A program made the translations under genes and the position numbers. A DNA stretch of 64,000 bases from Nocardia blacklockiae (GTDB lineage: Bacteria > Actinomycetota > Actinomycetes > Mycobacteriales > Mycobacteriaceae), in NCBI RefSeq assembly GCF_015477355.1, contig NZ_JADLRJ010000003.1, positions 372,001-436,000 on the forward strand, in the 5' to 3' direction. Of this stretch, positions 28,001 to 35,817 are shown one piece after another. The first letter of the stretch is position 1. Each line of letters starts with the position of its first letter. Below the pieces are notes generated by a model. That model was not told the origin of the DNA. It made no database searches and saw nothing but the letters and a program-made list of their open reading frames with translations.

Positions 28001-29951
28001 GGATGTCGATACGCAGTCGCAGGAGTTTTCTGTGGTGGGTGTCGGTGATATGTCGGGGGATGTGTTCGGTAACGGGATGTTGTTGTCGGAGCACATTCGG
28101 TTGGTGGCGGCGTTCGATCATCGGCATATTTTTTTGGATCCGGATCCTGATGCGGCGCGGTCGTTCGCGGAGCGGCGGCGGATGTTCGAGTTGCCGCGGT
28201 CGTCGTGGCGTGATTACGACGCCTCGCTGATCAGCGAGGGTGGCGGGGTCTACGACCGCACCGTGAAAGCGGTGCCGATCAGCCCGCAGGTGCGCCGGGC
28301 ACTGGGTCTGCCCGAAGGAACCGCGTCGATGTCCCCGCCGGAATTGATCAAGGCGATTCTGCTGGCTCCGGTGGATTTGCTGTGGAACGGCGGTATCGGC
28401 ACTTACATCAAGGCGAGTACCGAGTCGAATGCGGATGTCGGTGACAAGTCGAACGACGCGGTGCGGGTGGACGCGAACAAGTTGCGAGTCAAGGTGATCG
28501 GCGAGGGTGGCAACCTCGGTCTCACCGCGCTGGGTCGCATCGAGTTCTGCCGCAACGGCGGCAAGTGCAACACCGACGCGCTGGACAACTCCGCCGGTGT
28601 CGACTGCTCCGACCACGAGGTCAACATCAAGGTCCTGATCGACGGCGTGGTGTCGGCGGGCGAGCTGCCGGCCGCCGAGCGTGGGCCGCTGCTGGCTTCG
28701 ATGACCGACGAGGTCTCGGACATGGTGTTGCAGGACAACGTGTCCCAGAACTTCCTGATGGGCATGTCGCGCGCCGAAGCGCCGCGGATGCTGAACGTGC
28801 AGAAGCGCCTGATCGAGGACCTGGAATCCCGCCGGGGCCTGGACCGCGAACTGGAAGCCTTGCCCTCGGACGTGGAGATCAAGCGCCGCGCCGAGGCGGG
28901 CGCCGGGCTCACCTCGCCCGAACTGGCGAATCTGATGGCGCACGCGAAGCTTTCGCTGAAGTCCGATCTGCTCGACTCGGACCTGCCCGACAGCGCCTAC
29001 TTCTCGGCCCGGCTGCCGCAGTACTTCCCGACGCCCCTGCGCGAGCGTTTCGGCGCCGCCATCAAGCGGCACCGGCTGCGCCGGGAGATCGTCACCACCA
29101 TGGTGATCAACGAGATGGTCGACCTCGGCGGCATCACCTACGCCCACCGGCTCAACGAGGAGATCGGCGCCAGCGCGACCGACGCGGTGCGCGCGTTCGC
29201 GGCCGCGACCCAGATCTTCGACCTGCAGTCGATCTGGACGCGCATCCGGAGCGCCGACATCACCACCGCGGTGAAGGACGATCTGGAACTCGAGACCAAG
29301 CGCACCCTCGACCGCGCCTCGCGCTGGCTGCTGAGCAACCGCCCGCAGCCCATCGCGGTCGGCGCCGAGATCCACCGGTACAGCGGCTCGGTGCGGGAGC
29401 TGGCGCCCAAGGTGCCGGGGTGGCTGCGCGGCCACCACATCGACACCCTCGAGGAGCAGTCGGCGAAACTGATCGGCCGCGGCGTCCCGCAGGAGCTGGC
29501 GACCGAGGTGTTCGGTCTGCTCAACCTGTTCCCCCTGCTCGACGTGGTCGACATCGCCGACATCACCGACCGCAGCGGCGAAGAGGTGGGCGCGCTGTAC
29601 TACGCGCTCAACGAGCACCTCAAGATCGACTGGCTGCTGCAGGCGGTCAGCCACCTCGAGCGCGGCGACCGCTGGCATTCGCTGGCCCGGCTCGCCCTGC
29701 GCGACGACATGTACGGGTCGCTGCGCTCGCTCACCCTCGACGTGCTCTCCGGCGGCGATCCGGAGGAGACGGCCGAGGAGAAGATCGCGTACTGGGAATC
29801 GAAGAACCAGTCCCGCCTCGGCCGCGCCCGCGCGGCCCTCGCGGAACTCTTCGAGTCCGGCACCCACGACCTGGCCACCCTGTCCGTGGCGGCGCGCCAG
29901 GTGCGCAGCATGGTCAGCGGCGTGGGCGCGCAGTCGGAGGTGCCGCGCTGA
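25050..29951 (+). CDS. gdh: NAD-specific glutamate dehydrogenase, large (180-kDa) class
   Basis: A 1633-residue protein of the large NAD-GDH class (EC 2.7-free oxidative deamination of glutamate to 2-oxoglutarate, EC 1.4.1.2), as in Streptomyces clavuligerus and Rv2476c. The N-terminal third carries ACT-like regulatory domains ([14 protein letters not shown] region). The catalytic core begins with [18 protein letters not shown] and contains [21 protein letters not shown] with the substrate Lys residues, and [16 protein letters not shown] is the NAD-binding fold. ATG 25050 is chosen (AAGAA ahead). Codons in about 27780-28200 are much more T/G-ending than in the rest. Confidence 0.93.
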   Translation: [1633 protein letters not shown]

Positions 29952-30196
29952 CGACGCGGACCTTGTGCCGATTCACAGAAACGGGCAGAACGGTCCCCTG
30001 ACCGGCGAGGACCGGGCGTGTCGCGGACGGCGCGCCCGGTCCCCGGCCGGGAGCGCGCCGCGGACCCGGCATACTGGGTAGCCGAATCGGTTTCGGAGGC
30101 ATCGCCGCATCGGAACCGGTCTGATCCGCTGCTCCACTTCCCGCGGCGCAGGCCGCCCGGCAGGCGCGCGCGTGGCAATCCGATCGGAGGTTACGT

Positions 30197-30670
30197 GTGA
30201 CGAGTGCCGGTTCGGTGAACGGGCTCGCGAAGTCGGCTGCTACCGCCGTGCTGCCCAAGCGTTTTCACACCAAGGTCGATGTCCGCTGGTCGGACATGGA
30301 CGTCTTCCAGCACATCAACCACGCGCGCATGGTGACCCTGCTGGAAGAGGCGCGCATCCCGTGGCTGTTCGAGGGCGACCGCCCGACCGTGGGGCTGCGC
30401 TCCGGCTGCGTGCTGGCCGATCTGCACGTGCGCTATCGGGGACAGTTGCGGCACGAGGACACTCCGCTGGACGTGGCGATGTGGATCGAGCAGTTGCGCG
30501 CGGTCGACTTCACCATCGGGTACGAGGTGCGGGCGAACGGCGTCACGCTGGACTCGCCGCCGGCGGTGATCGCCACCACCCAGATGGCCGCCTTCGACAT
30601 CGACACGCAGCGGCTGCGCCGCCTCACCCCGGCCGAACGCGACTACCTCGCGCAGTGGAAGTCCCACTGA
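30197..30670 (+). CDS. Hotdog-fold acyl-CoA thioesterase
   Basis: A 157-residue single-hotdog protein. The 4HBT catalytic pattern is seen in VDVRWSDMDVFQHINHARMVTLLEEAR (Asp at the helix start, followed by HxNH), and the LHVRYRGQLRHEDTPLDVAMW strand follows. The GTG start has GGAGG 7 nt upstream. It stands 245 bp after gdh on the same strand, at the place of Rv2475c in mycobacteria. The acyl substrate is unknown. Confidence 0.87.
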   Translation: MTSAGSVNGLAKSAATAVLPKRFHTKVDVRWSDMDVFQHINHARMVTLLEEARIPWLFEGDRPTVGLRSGCVLADLHVRYRGQLRHEDTPLDVAMWIEQLRAVDFTIGYEVRANGVTLDSPPAVIATTQMAAFDIDTQRLRRLTPAERDYLAQWKSH

Positions 30671-30783
30671 CGAGACGGTGACCGCACTCGCGCCGGGTAG
30701 GGTTTCCGGTGGTGACCACGGCAATCCGGTACGGCCGGAGTCGTGGTCGAGGTCCGGACGCGCGGAAGGTGAGGACGCGGGCG

Positions 30784-31476
30784 ATGATGCCTGGATTCGA
30801 TCGATCGGACCATCGAGCGCTGCGGGTGCCCGACCCGGCCGAACGCGAGAATCTGGCGACCTTCGTCGGCCGCGCGGTGCGGCTGGACCCGGCGGCCGTG
30901 ATCCGCTTGCGGCGGCGCGGCGATCGGTACGTGGCCGCTTGGGCCGCAACGAGTTTCGAGGCGCTGGCCGTCCGCACGGTGGTCGCCGAACTGGGCGTCG
31001 ACGACGTCACGGTCGGCGGTGACACGCTGCTGACCGGACTGAGCGGTCCCGGCGCGGGCGACCCCATAGACCTGGGCTTCTCGATGGATTCGGCGTGGCG
31101 GACCGCCCTGCCCCCGGCCGAGGGCTGGGTGCACGTCGAGGATGTCCCGGCGCGCAGCCTCGTCGAACTGGCCGAGCGAGGCGCCGAGGTGGCCGCGGAG
31201 CACGGCAGCGGTCTCGGCCCGCCGGTGTCGCTGCTCGACCAGACCGTGCTGACGGTCACCGGCGGCGGCCAGCAGGTCGAGGTCCCCATGCGCGTCGTGT
31301 TCACCCTCACGGCCATGGACTTCATCCCGCACTCCGGCGAGAAGGCCGACGCCCGCCGCATCGCCCCGACCGAGATCGTCCGCGTCCGCGCCGCCCGCAC
31401 CTGGCTACGCCTGGACGCCCGCTACGGTTCGGTCGCCCGCCGCCGCGGCCCCGGCATGCCCCTCACCCCCCGCTGA
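30784..31476 (+). CDS. Conserved actinobacterial protein of unknown function (Rv2474c-like by position)
   Basis: About 230 residues, soluble, no signal peptide, with mixed alpha/beta composition: HRALRVPDPAERENLATFVGRAVRLDPAAVIRLRR at the N-terminus and GVDDVTVGGDTLLTGLSG in the middle. No domain I can name. ATG 30784 (followed by a second ATG) with GGAAGGTGAGG upstream is preferred over GTG 30709. Its place after the thioesterase copies the Rv2474c-Rv2476c order, so it is probably the orthologue. Confidence 0.75.
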   Translation: MMPGFDRSDHRALRVPDPAERENLATFVGRAVRLDPAAVIRLRRRGDRYVAAWAATSFEALAVRTVVAELGVDDVTVGGDTLLTGLSGPGAGDPIDLGFSMDSAWRTALPPAEGWVHVEDVPARSLVELAERGAEVAAEHGSGLGPPVSLLDQTVLTVTGGGQQVEVPMRVVFTLTAMDFIPHSGEKADARRIAPTEIVRVRAARTWLRLDARYGSVARRRGPGMPLTPR

Positions 31477-32482
31477 GCACGCCGCCCATCCCGATCAACC
31501 CGTCGGCTCCGCATCTGTGCTGCCGCACAATGGAGAATTCATCGAATGTGACCGAGTCGAGATTATGCGGCTATCCGTGCAGTTCAGTAAGCATGCCGCC
31601 CGCCGAATTCGCCGACCGTACCGCTGAATAACAGCAGGTCGGAAGTACACGGCCGCGCGGTTCCTATAGGACTACACGGCGATGTGTGTAAGAATCGAGC
31701 GGCGCATTGCCGGGCGCATCGATCGTTTCGGTTGGCTGCCGTGGACACCCGGAGTGGTGTCCGAGTGCCCACGGTCCCGGCCGCAGCCGGGAAGCGGGAC
31801 AAAAGGCCTTGCCCCGCGGCCTCACCGGAAGTGGTGGATCACACCGTTTCCGTCACCGGTCGAAAAGATCGAACCGGCGGAGAAGATAGTCGAGGAGGGC
31901 TTTGGCCGTGGTGGCGCCGACAAGCGTCATCCAGGGCCGGGGCCCTTCCTTCCTCGACCGGCACTCTTTCCCTGTGCAGCACCGGGACTCCGTGCCGTGA
32001 GAGCTACCCGAATCGGGCATCTCGGACCTCCTGATTCAGATCATGAAATTTTTCGATCACGGCACCTCGTGCGCCGCATGCGCGCACACCAGGGGTGGGT
32101 CGACCTCATGAACAGGGCGGTCCGAATCAGGAGAGTACAGCAGTGGAACGGCACAACAAAGGACGCTACGAGCGAATTCCGGGCTCGTTTCCCGGGTGTT
32201 CTTACAGCGATTGACGAGCAACCGCCGCGACATAATACGTCGTGCGACAAAACCGCACCGAGAACGATTGGATACCACGGCGGTCGGCGTTGTGTAGACG
32301 GATTTACGCGACCTTTGACGAATTTCCAGCAGTCGCCGGGCGGCTCACCAAGCAGTCGCTTTCAGGAAAGCGGCAAATCACCTTCACTACCTACCGGTAA
32401 GTAATTTCGGGGTGTTTCCAGCGGATGGATAAGCGCCGCGATAATCGAAGCGGCGCACGCTCGATGGCCGGACCGGTTGTGG
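31477..32482. other. Gene-poor kilobase of lower GC
   Basis: No reading frame here gives a protein that looks real: the longest (plus strand, 31682-32404) encodes a low-complexity Arg/Pro/Ser-rich sequence without domains and with poor codon bias. GC is visibly below the neighbours, with AT-rich patches at 32040-32060 and 32130-32260. It marks the left edge of a stretch (to about 36.3 kb) that interrupts the conserved mycobacterial-type gene order, so it may be a decayed insertion. No inverted-repeat ends or transposase remnants were recognised. Confidence 0.5.
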
Positions 32483-32803
32483 TCAGGCGACGCCGAGGAG
32501 GCGGAGGAGGGCGGTGGTGACGGCGGCGGAGAGCGCCACCACGAGGAGCGGGGCGCGCCGCCAGGCCAGGGCGACGGCGACGAGAACGCCTGCGGGAAGG
32601 GCGAATCCGGCCCGGTGGCCGTCGGGCACGAGTTCGGTGACGGCTAGGGCGGCGAGCAGGACCACCGAGCCGGCTTCCAGAAGTTGGGTGACGCGCGGCG
32701 GGAAGGTGACGCGGCGGCGAAGGAGGGGGCCCGCGAAGCGCAGCGCGTAGGTGCCGACCGCGAGGGCGAGCGTGCCGAGAATCAGTGTGGTGCTTACGGA
32801 CAT
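32483..32803 (-). CDS. azlD: Branched-chain amino-acid exporter small subunit AzlD
   Basis: A 106-residue membrane protein with three to four hydrophobic segments: STTLILGTLALAVGTYALRFAGPLL, VTQLLEAGSVVLLAALAVTEL, and AALVAVALAWRR/LLVVALSAAVTTALLRLLG-like ends. It matches the AzlD family, the small partner of AzlC. It lies 212 bp downstream of azlC, and a 36-bp tandem repeat fills most of that gap. The frame is open back to a TTG at 33019 that overlaps the azlC stop (TTGA), so a form with a 72-residue repeat-encoded extension is formally possible; ATG 32803 fits the family. Confidence 0.82.
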   Translation of the reverse strand: MSVSTTLILGTLALAVGTYALRFAGPLLRRRVTFPPRVTQLLEAGSVVLLAALAVTELVPDGHRAGFALPAGVLVAVALAWRRAPLLVVALSAAVTTALLRLLGVA

Positions 32804-32847
32804 AGTCGCGGCGCTTTCGTGACGGGTTGGGCGGGAACGGCTTCGGT

Positions 32848-33017
32848 GTCGGTTCGTCGGCGAGCGGAACGGTCTCGGATTCGGTCGGTTCGTGGGCGAG
32901 CGGAACGGTCTCGGATTCGGTCGGTTCGTGGGCGAGCGGAACGGGTCTTGGATCCCGGTCGGTTCGTCGACGAGCGGAACGGTCTCCGATCCAGTCGGTT
33001 CGTCGACGAACCGCTTC
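32848..33017. repeat. Tandem 36-bp direct repeat (about 4.7 copies) between azlC and azlD
   Basis: Units beginning GTCGGTTCGT start at 32848, 32884, 32920, 32958 and 32994. The first two spacings are 36 bp, the third 38 and the fourth 36. The unit core is GTCGGTTCGTSGGCGAGCGG followed by AACGGTCTCGGATTCG. The last, partial copy runs into the azlC stop codon. There are no spacers between units, so this is not a CRISPR array. Confidence 0.9.
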
Positions 33018-33705
33018 AAGTCTGTTCGGCGGCGGGGGTGTCGCGTCCGGAGGCGAGCGAGGCAGCGGGCAAGGCCAGCAGCACCGGCAACCCCGCGCCG
33101 AGGAAGGGCGTCGCCGCCGCCGCAACGGCCATGCCCACCAGCACCGCGCGTCGGGTTCCCCGATCACCGCGTACCGCGGGCAATGCCAAGGCCAGCAGCA
33201 CCGCCGGGAACACCGCGTCCAACCCGAAACGGTTGGGGTCCGGCACCGCCGCGCCGATCGCCACACCCAGCAGCGCGCCCAGCGGCCAGGCCAGCAGCAC
33301 GCCGAGACCGCACAGCCAGAAGACGGCGCGGCGGCGGTCGCGGTCGGGCTCGGCCAGCGCCACCGCCACCGACTCGTCGTTCATGACGTGCGTCCCGAGC
33401 AGCCGCCGCCATCCGGTGCCGACCACCTCGGGCACCGCCAGTCCGTACGGTAGATGGCGGGCGTTGACCACCAGCCCGGCCAGCACGGCCGCGGCGAGGC
33501 TGCCACCCGCGGCGACGATGCCGACGAACAGGAATTCCGAACCCCCGGCCAGCACCAGCACGCTGAGCAGCAGCGGCAGCCAGGCGGGCATCCCCGAGGT
33601 CACGGCCGAGGCGCCATAGGACACGCCGATGGCCACGACCGCCAGGCAGATGGTCGCTATCCCGGTGAGATCACTCCGCTCGAGTGTTCGCCATATCGAA
33701 CGCAC
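33016..33705 (-). CDS. azlC: Branched-chain amino-acid exporter large subunit AzlC
   Basis: A 229-residue membrane protein with five to seven hydrophobic segments. AzlC features: VSYGASAVTSGMPAWLPLLLSVLVLAGGSEFLFVGI and the conserved NARHLPYGLAVPE, THVMNDESVAV blocks. AzlCD exports branched-chain amino acids and toxic analogues. The divergent XRE-cupin gene 73 bp away is the likely local regulator. The C-terminus ends inside the last unit of the 36-bp repeat. Confidence 0.88.
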   Translation of the reverse strand: MRSIWRTLERSDLTGIATICLAVVAIGVSYGASAVTSGMPAWLPLLLSVLVLAGGSEFLFVGIVAAGGSLAAAVLAGLVVNARHLPYGLAVPEVVGTGWRRLLGTHVMNDESVAVALAEPDRDRRRAVFWLCGLGVLLAWPLGALLGVAIGAAVPDPNRFGLDAVFPAVLLALALPAVRGDRGTRRAVLVGMAVAAAATPFLGAGLPVLLALPAASLASGRDTPAAEQT

Positions 33706-33778
33706 GACTACTATATTGAACGCTGCCGGTCCGCCTCGTCAATCGCGCCGTCGCCGCGCGGTACTGTCTGAACCCATC

Positions 33779-34351
33779 ATGACCGAGCACGACGACACCC
33801 AGTCCGCCCCGCCGAAGGAGGCCATCGCCGCCGCGCTGCGCCGCGAGCGGGCCCGGGTCGGGCTGTCGCTGACCGAGGTGGCGCGCCGGGCCGGTGTCGC
33901 CAAATCCACTCTCTCGCAATTGGAATCGGGTGTCGGCAATCCGAGCATCGAGACCCTGTGGGCGCTGTGCGTCGCGCTGGGCATCCCGTTCTCGCGCCTG
34001 CTCGACCCGCCGCGCCCGCAGGTGCAGGTGATCCGGGCGGGGGAGGGACCGGTGCTGGCGTCGGCGCAGGCCGATTATCAGGTGGCGCTGCTGGCGGCCA
34101 GTCCGCCGAACGCGCGCCGTGACATCTACCGGATCGCCGCCGAGCCGGGCCAGCCGCGGCAGTCCGATCCGCATTCCCGCGGCGAGATCGAGCACGTCGT
34201 GCTCGCCGCCGGGCGCGCCCTGGTCGGTCCGGCCGCCGATCCGGTCGAACTCGGTCCGGGCGACTACATCCGCTATCCCGGTGATCAGCCGCACATCTTC
34301 CAGGCCCTCGAGCCCGGCACCTGGGGGATCCAGGCGAGCGAGTACGGCTGA
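33779..34351 (+). CDS. XRE-family regulator with C-terminal cupin, divergent from azlCD
   Basis: A 190-residue protein: helix-turn-helix (RRERARVGLSLTEVARRAGVAKSTLSQLESGVGNPSIETLWALC) joined to a cupin domain (EIEHVVLAAGRALVG... VELGPGDYIRYPGDQPHIFQAL). This is the usual class of small-molecule-sensing XRE-cupin repressors that control adjacent exporters. A TACTGT -10 box lies 11 bp before the ATG. Two similar elements, TCGAACGC and TTGAACGC, in the 73-bp divergent spacer are possible binding half-sites. Confidence 0.87.
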   Translation: MTEHDDTQSAPPKEAIAAALRRERARVGLSLTEVARRAGVAKSTLSQLESGVGNPSIETLWALCVALGIPFSRLLDPPRPQVQVIRAGEGPVLASAQADYQVALLAASPPNARRDIYRIAAEPGQPRQSDPHSRGEIEHVVLAAGRALVGPAADPVELGPGDYIRYPGDQPHIFQALEPGTWGIQASEYG

Positions 34352-34358
34352 CCGGCGC

Positions 34359-35312
34359 TCATGCGGCGAGCGCTCCCTCCTGTGCCACAACGGTTTTCCA
34401 CCAGTCGACGGTGCCGCGCGCGACCTCGTCGAGCGGCGTGTGCCGCAGCCCGAGCCGACGTTCGCTGACCGTGGAGTCCAGTTCGAAGGGCCGCTCGAAC
34501 TGGTAGTTCATCTCGGACAGCTCGCGCATGAAACCGTTGACCACTCCGACCGTGCGCAGCGCCCACCCGGGCATCGCCAGAATCTTCGGGGCGGGCATGC
34601 CCGCGGCGGCGGCCAGCGCGGCGACCAATTCGCGGATCGACACCGCCGGCGCGGTCGGGGCGTGCAGGAAGGAATTCCACAGCGAGCGGTCCGCCGCCGC
34701 GGCGATCATCGCCGCCGCGAGGTCGGGCATGTAGGTGAACGAGTGCGGCAGGTCGGTCTTGCCGAAGGCCTGAACCGCCTTGCCGCTCAGGATGTTCGGG
34801 ACCATGCGCTCCCCGGCGTGGGAGTTGCGCACGTGCGGGCCGATGAAGTCGGAGGCCGCGACGCTCACCGTCGGGGTCGGCGAGGCGTCGCGCGCCCGCA
34901 GCAGCGCCACCCGGACGGCGGGCTTGCCGAAGTCGGCCGCGCGCGGCATGTCCTCGGTCATCGGCCGATCGACCGGGCCGTAGGAGTACAGGCTCTCCGG
35001 GAAGACCACCACCGCGCCCGCCTGCCCGGCCACCTCGAGCACGGTCTGCTCGGTGGCGGGCAGCTCGGCCCACCAGGTGCGCGCCTCGTATTTCGAGCCG
35101 TGCGTGCAGTGGTAGACCGCCACGGCGCCCTCGACCACCGCCGAAAGCTGTTCGCGCCGAGTGACATCCACCTTCCGGCGCTCGATCAGGGGATGCGCCG
35201 GGCCGCTCCCGGACCGGGTCAGCACGCGGACGTGCTTGCCCGCGGCCGCGAGCTGCTCGGCAACGGTGGTGCCGACGGGTCCGGCGCCGGTGACGACGTG
35301 CAGCTCGGTCAT
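34359..35312 (-). CDS. NAD(P)-dependent epimerase/dehydratase-like (extended SDR) protein
   Basis: A 317-residue extended short-chain dehydrogenase-like protein. The N-terminal Rossmann motif is VTGAGPVGTTVAEQL, and a SLYSYGP stretch occupies the Tyr region, although the canonical YxxxK is not clearly kept. The C-terminal part binds substrate (DSTVSERRLGLRHTPLDE, typical of NAD-epimerase tails). ATG 35312 has AAAGGTG ahead. Substrate unknown. A perfect 13-bp palindrome lies upstream of its promoter region. Convergent with the XRE-cupin gene. Confidence 0.8.
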   Translation of the reverse strand: MTELHVVTGAGPVGTTVAEQLAAAGKHVRVLTRSGSGPAHPLIERRKVDVTRREQLSAVVEGAVAVYHCTHGSKYEARTWWAELPATEQTVLEVAGQAGAVVVFPESLYSYGPVDRPMTEDMPRAADFGKPAVRVALLRARDASPTPTVSVAASDFIGPHVRNSHAGERMVPNILSGKAVQAFGKTDLPHSFTYMPDLAAAMIAAAADRSLWNSFLHAPTAPAVSIRELVAALAAAAGMPAPKILAMPGWALRTVGVVNGFMRELSEMNYQFERPFELDSTVSERRLGLRHTPLDEVARGTVDWWKTVVAQEGALAA

Positions 35313-35386
35313 TGTGCGCACCTTTCGCTTTTGTGAGCGCTGATCTCTAATGCGACAAGCATGCCGCCGTCCGGCCCTGCTTGTCA

Positions 35387-35399
35387 AGAGCAGTGCTCT
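35387..35399. promoter_or_regulatory. Perfect 13-bp palindrome AGAGCAGTGCTCT, candidate operator
   Basis: Lies 75 bp upstream of the SDR start and just after the stop of the neighbouring membrane protein gene. A second inverted repeat, GACAAGC (35354-35360) with GCTTGTC (35379-35385), sits between it and the gene. Together they indicate regulation by a dimeric repressor, perhaps TetR or MarR type. Confidence 0.5.
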
Positions 35400-35401
35400 C
35401 T

Positions 35402-35758
35402 TCAGTGTGTGGTGATCCAAACAACCGACCCCAGGGGCACGACCGCGCTGAGGGTGGAACCGGCGAGCATGCCCGGATTGCGTTGCAGCGCAGCGACGAT
35501 CATGTCGCCGACCTGCGCCAGGCCGGCGATCAGCAGTACCGGGACGACGGCGTCGTGAACATCGCCGACGAGTACCGCGAGCGTCACCGCGCTCAGCGGC
35601 AGTGCGCGGGCGGCGTACATGCGGGCGTACATCGCCACGCCGGGTGAGACGACCGTCCCGGCCGGTGCCAGCAGTGCCGGTCGGGTGAGTCCCAGCACCG
35701 CGGCACCACCGGTGAGCAGGGCTGTCGCCGCATTGAGGAGGGTGAGGGCGAGAGGCAT
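35402..35758 (-). CDS. Small four-helix membrane protein (DUF4267-like)
   Basis: A 118-residue membrane protein with about four hydrophobic segments (LTLLNAATALLTGGAAVLGL; YARMYAARALPLSAVTLAVLVG; AVVPVLLIAGLAQVGDMIVAAL; a C-terminal VVPLGSVVWI). The pattern matches small DUF4267/DUF4345-type membrane proteins found beside MarR regulators. It is divergent from the MarR gene across a spacer with duplicated TGAATGATT elements, so it is probably that regulator's target. Confidence 0.7.
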   Translation of the reverse strand: MPLALTLLNAATALLTGGAAVLGLTRPALLAPAGTVVSPGVAMYARMYAARALPLSAVTLAVLVGDVHDAVVPVLLIAGLAQVGDMIVAALQRNPGMLAGSTLSAVVPLGSVVWITTH

Positions 35759-35770
35759 TGGATCACTCCA

Positions 35771-35797
35771 TGAATGATTCAGACTGTGAATGATTAA
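35771..35797. promoter_or_regulatory. Duplicated MarR-type operator elements
   Basis: TGAATGATTCA (35771-35781) is a perfect 11-bp palindrome, and TGAATGATTAA (35787-35797) repeats it 16 bp further on, close to one and a half helical turns. They lie in the 59-bp spacer between the divergent membrane-protein and MarR genes and overlap the region upstream of the MarR -10 box TATTAT (35805-35810). Confidence 0.6.
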
Positions 35798-35817
35798 TGC
35801 GAAGTATTATCGTGCCC

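Noticed and set aside
27159-29867. Very long minus-strand open frame (about 900 codons)
   Set aside because: It is the antisense shadow of gdh: Arg/His/Gln-rich, no domains, and the plus-strand protein is fully conserved.
31682-32404. Plus-strand 240-codon open frame
   Set aside because: Low-complexity Arg/Pro/Ser composition, poor codon bias and no recognisable domain or start signal.
32848-33017. CRISPR array (repeat unit of 36 bp)
   Set aside because: The units follow each other with no spacers, and no cas genes are near; it is a plain tandem repeat.
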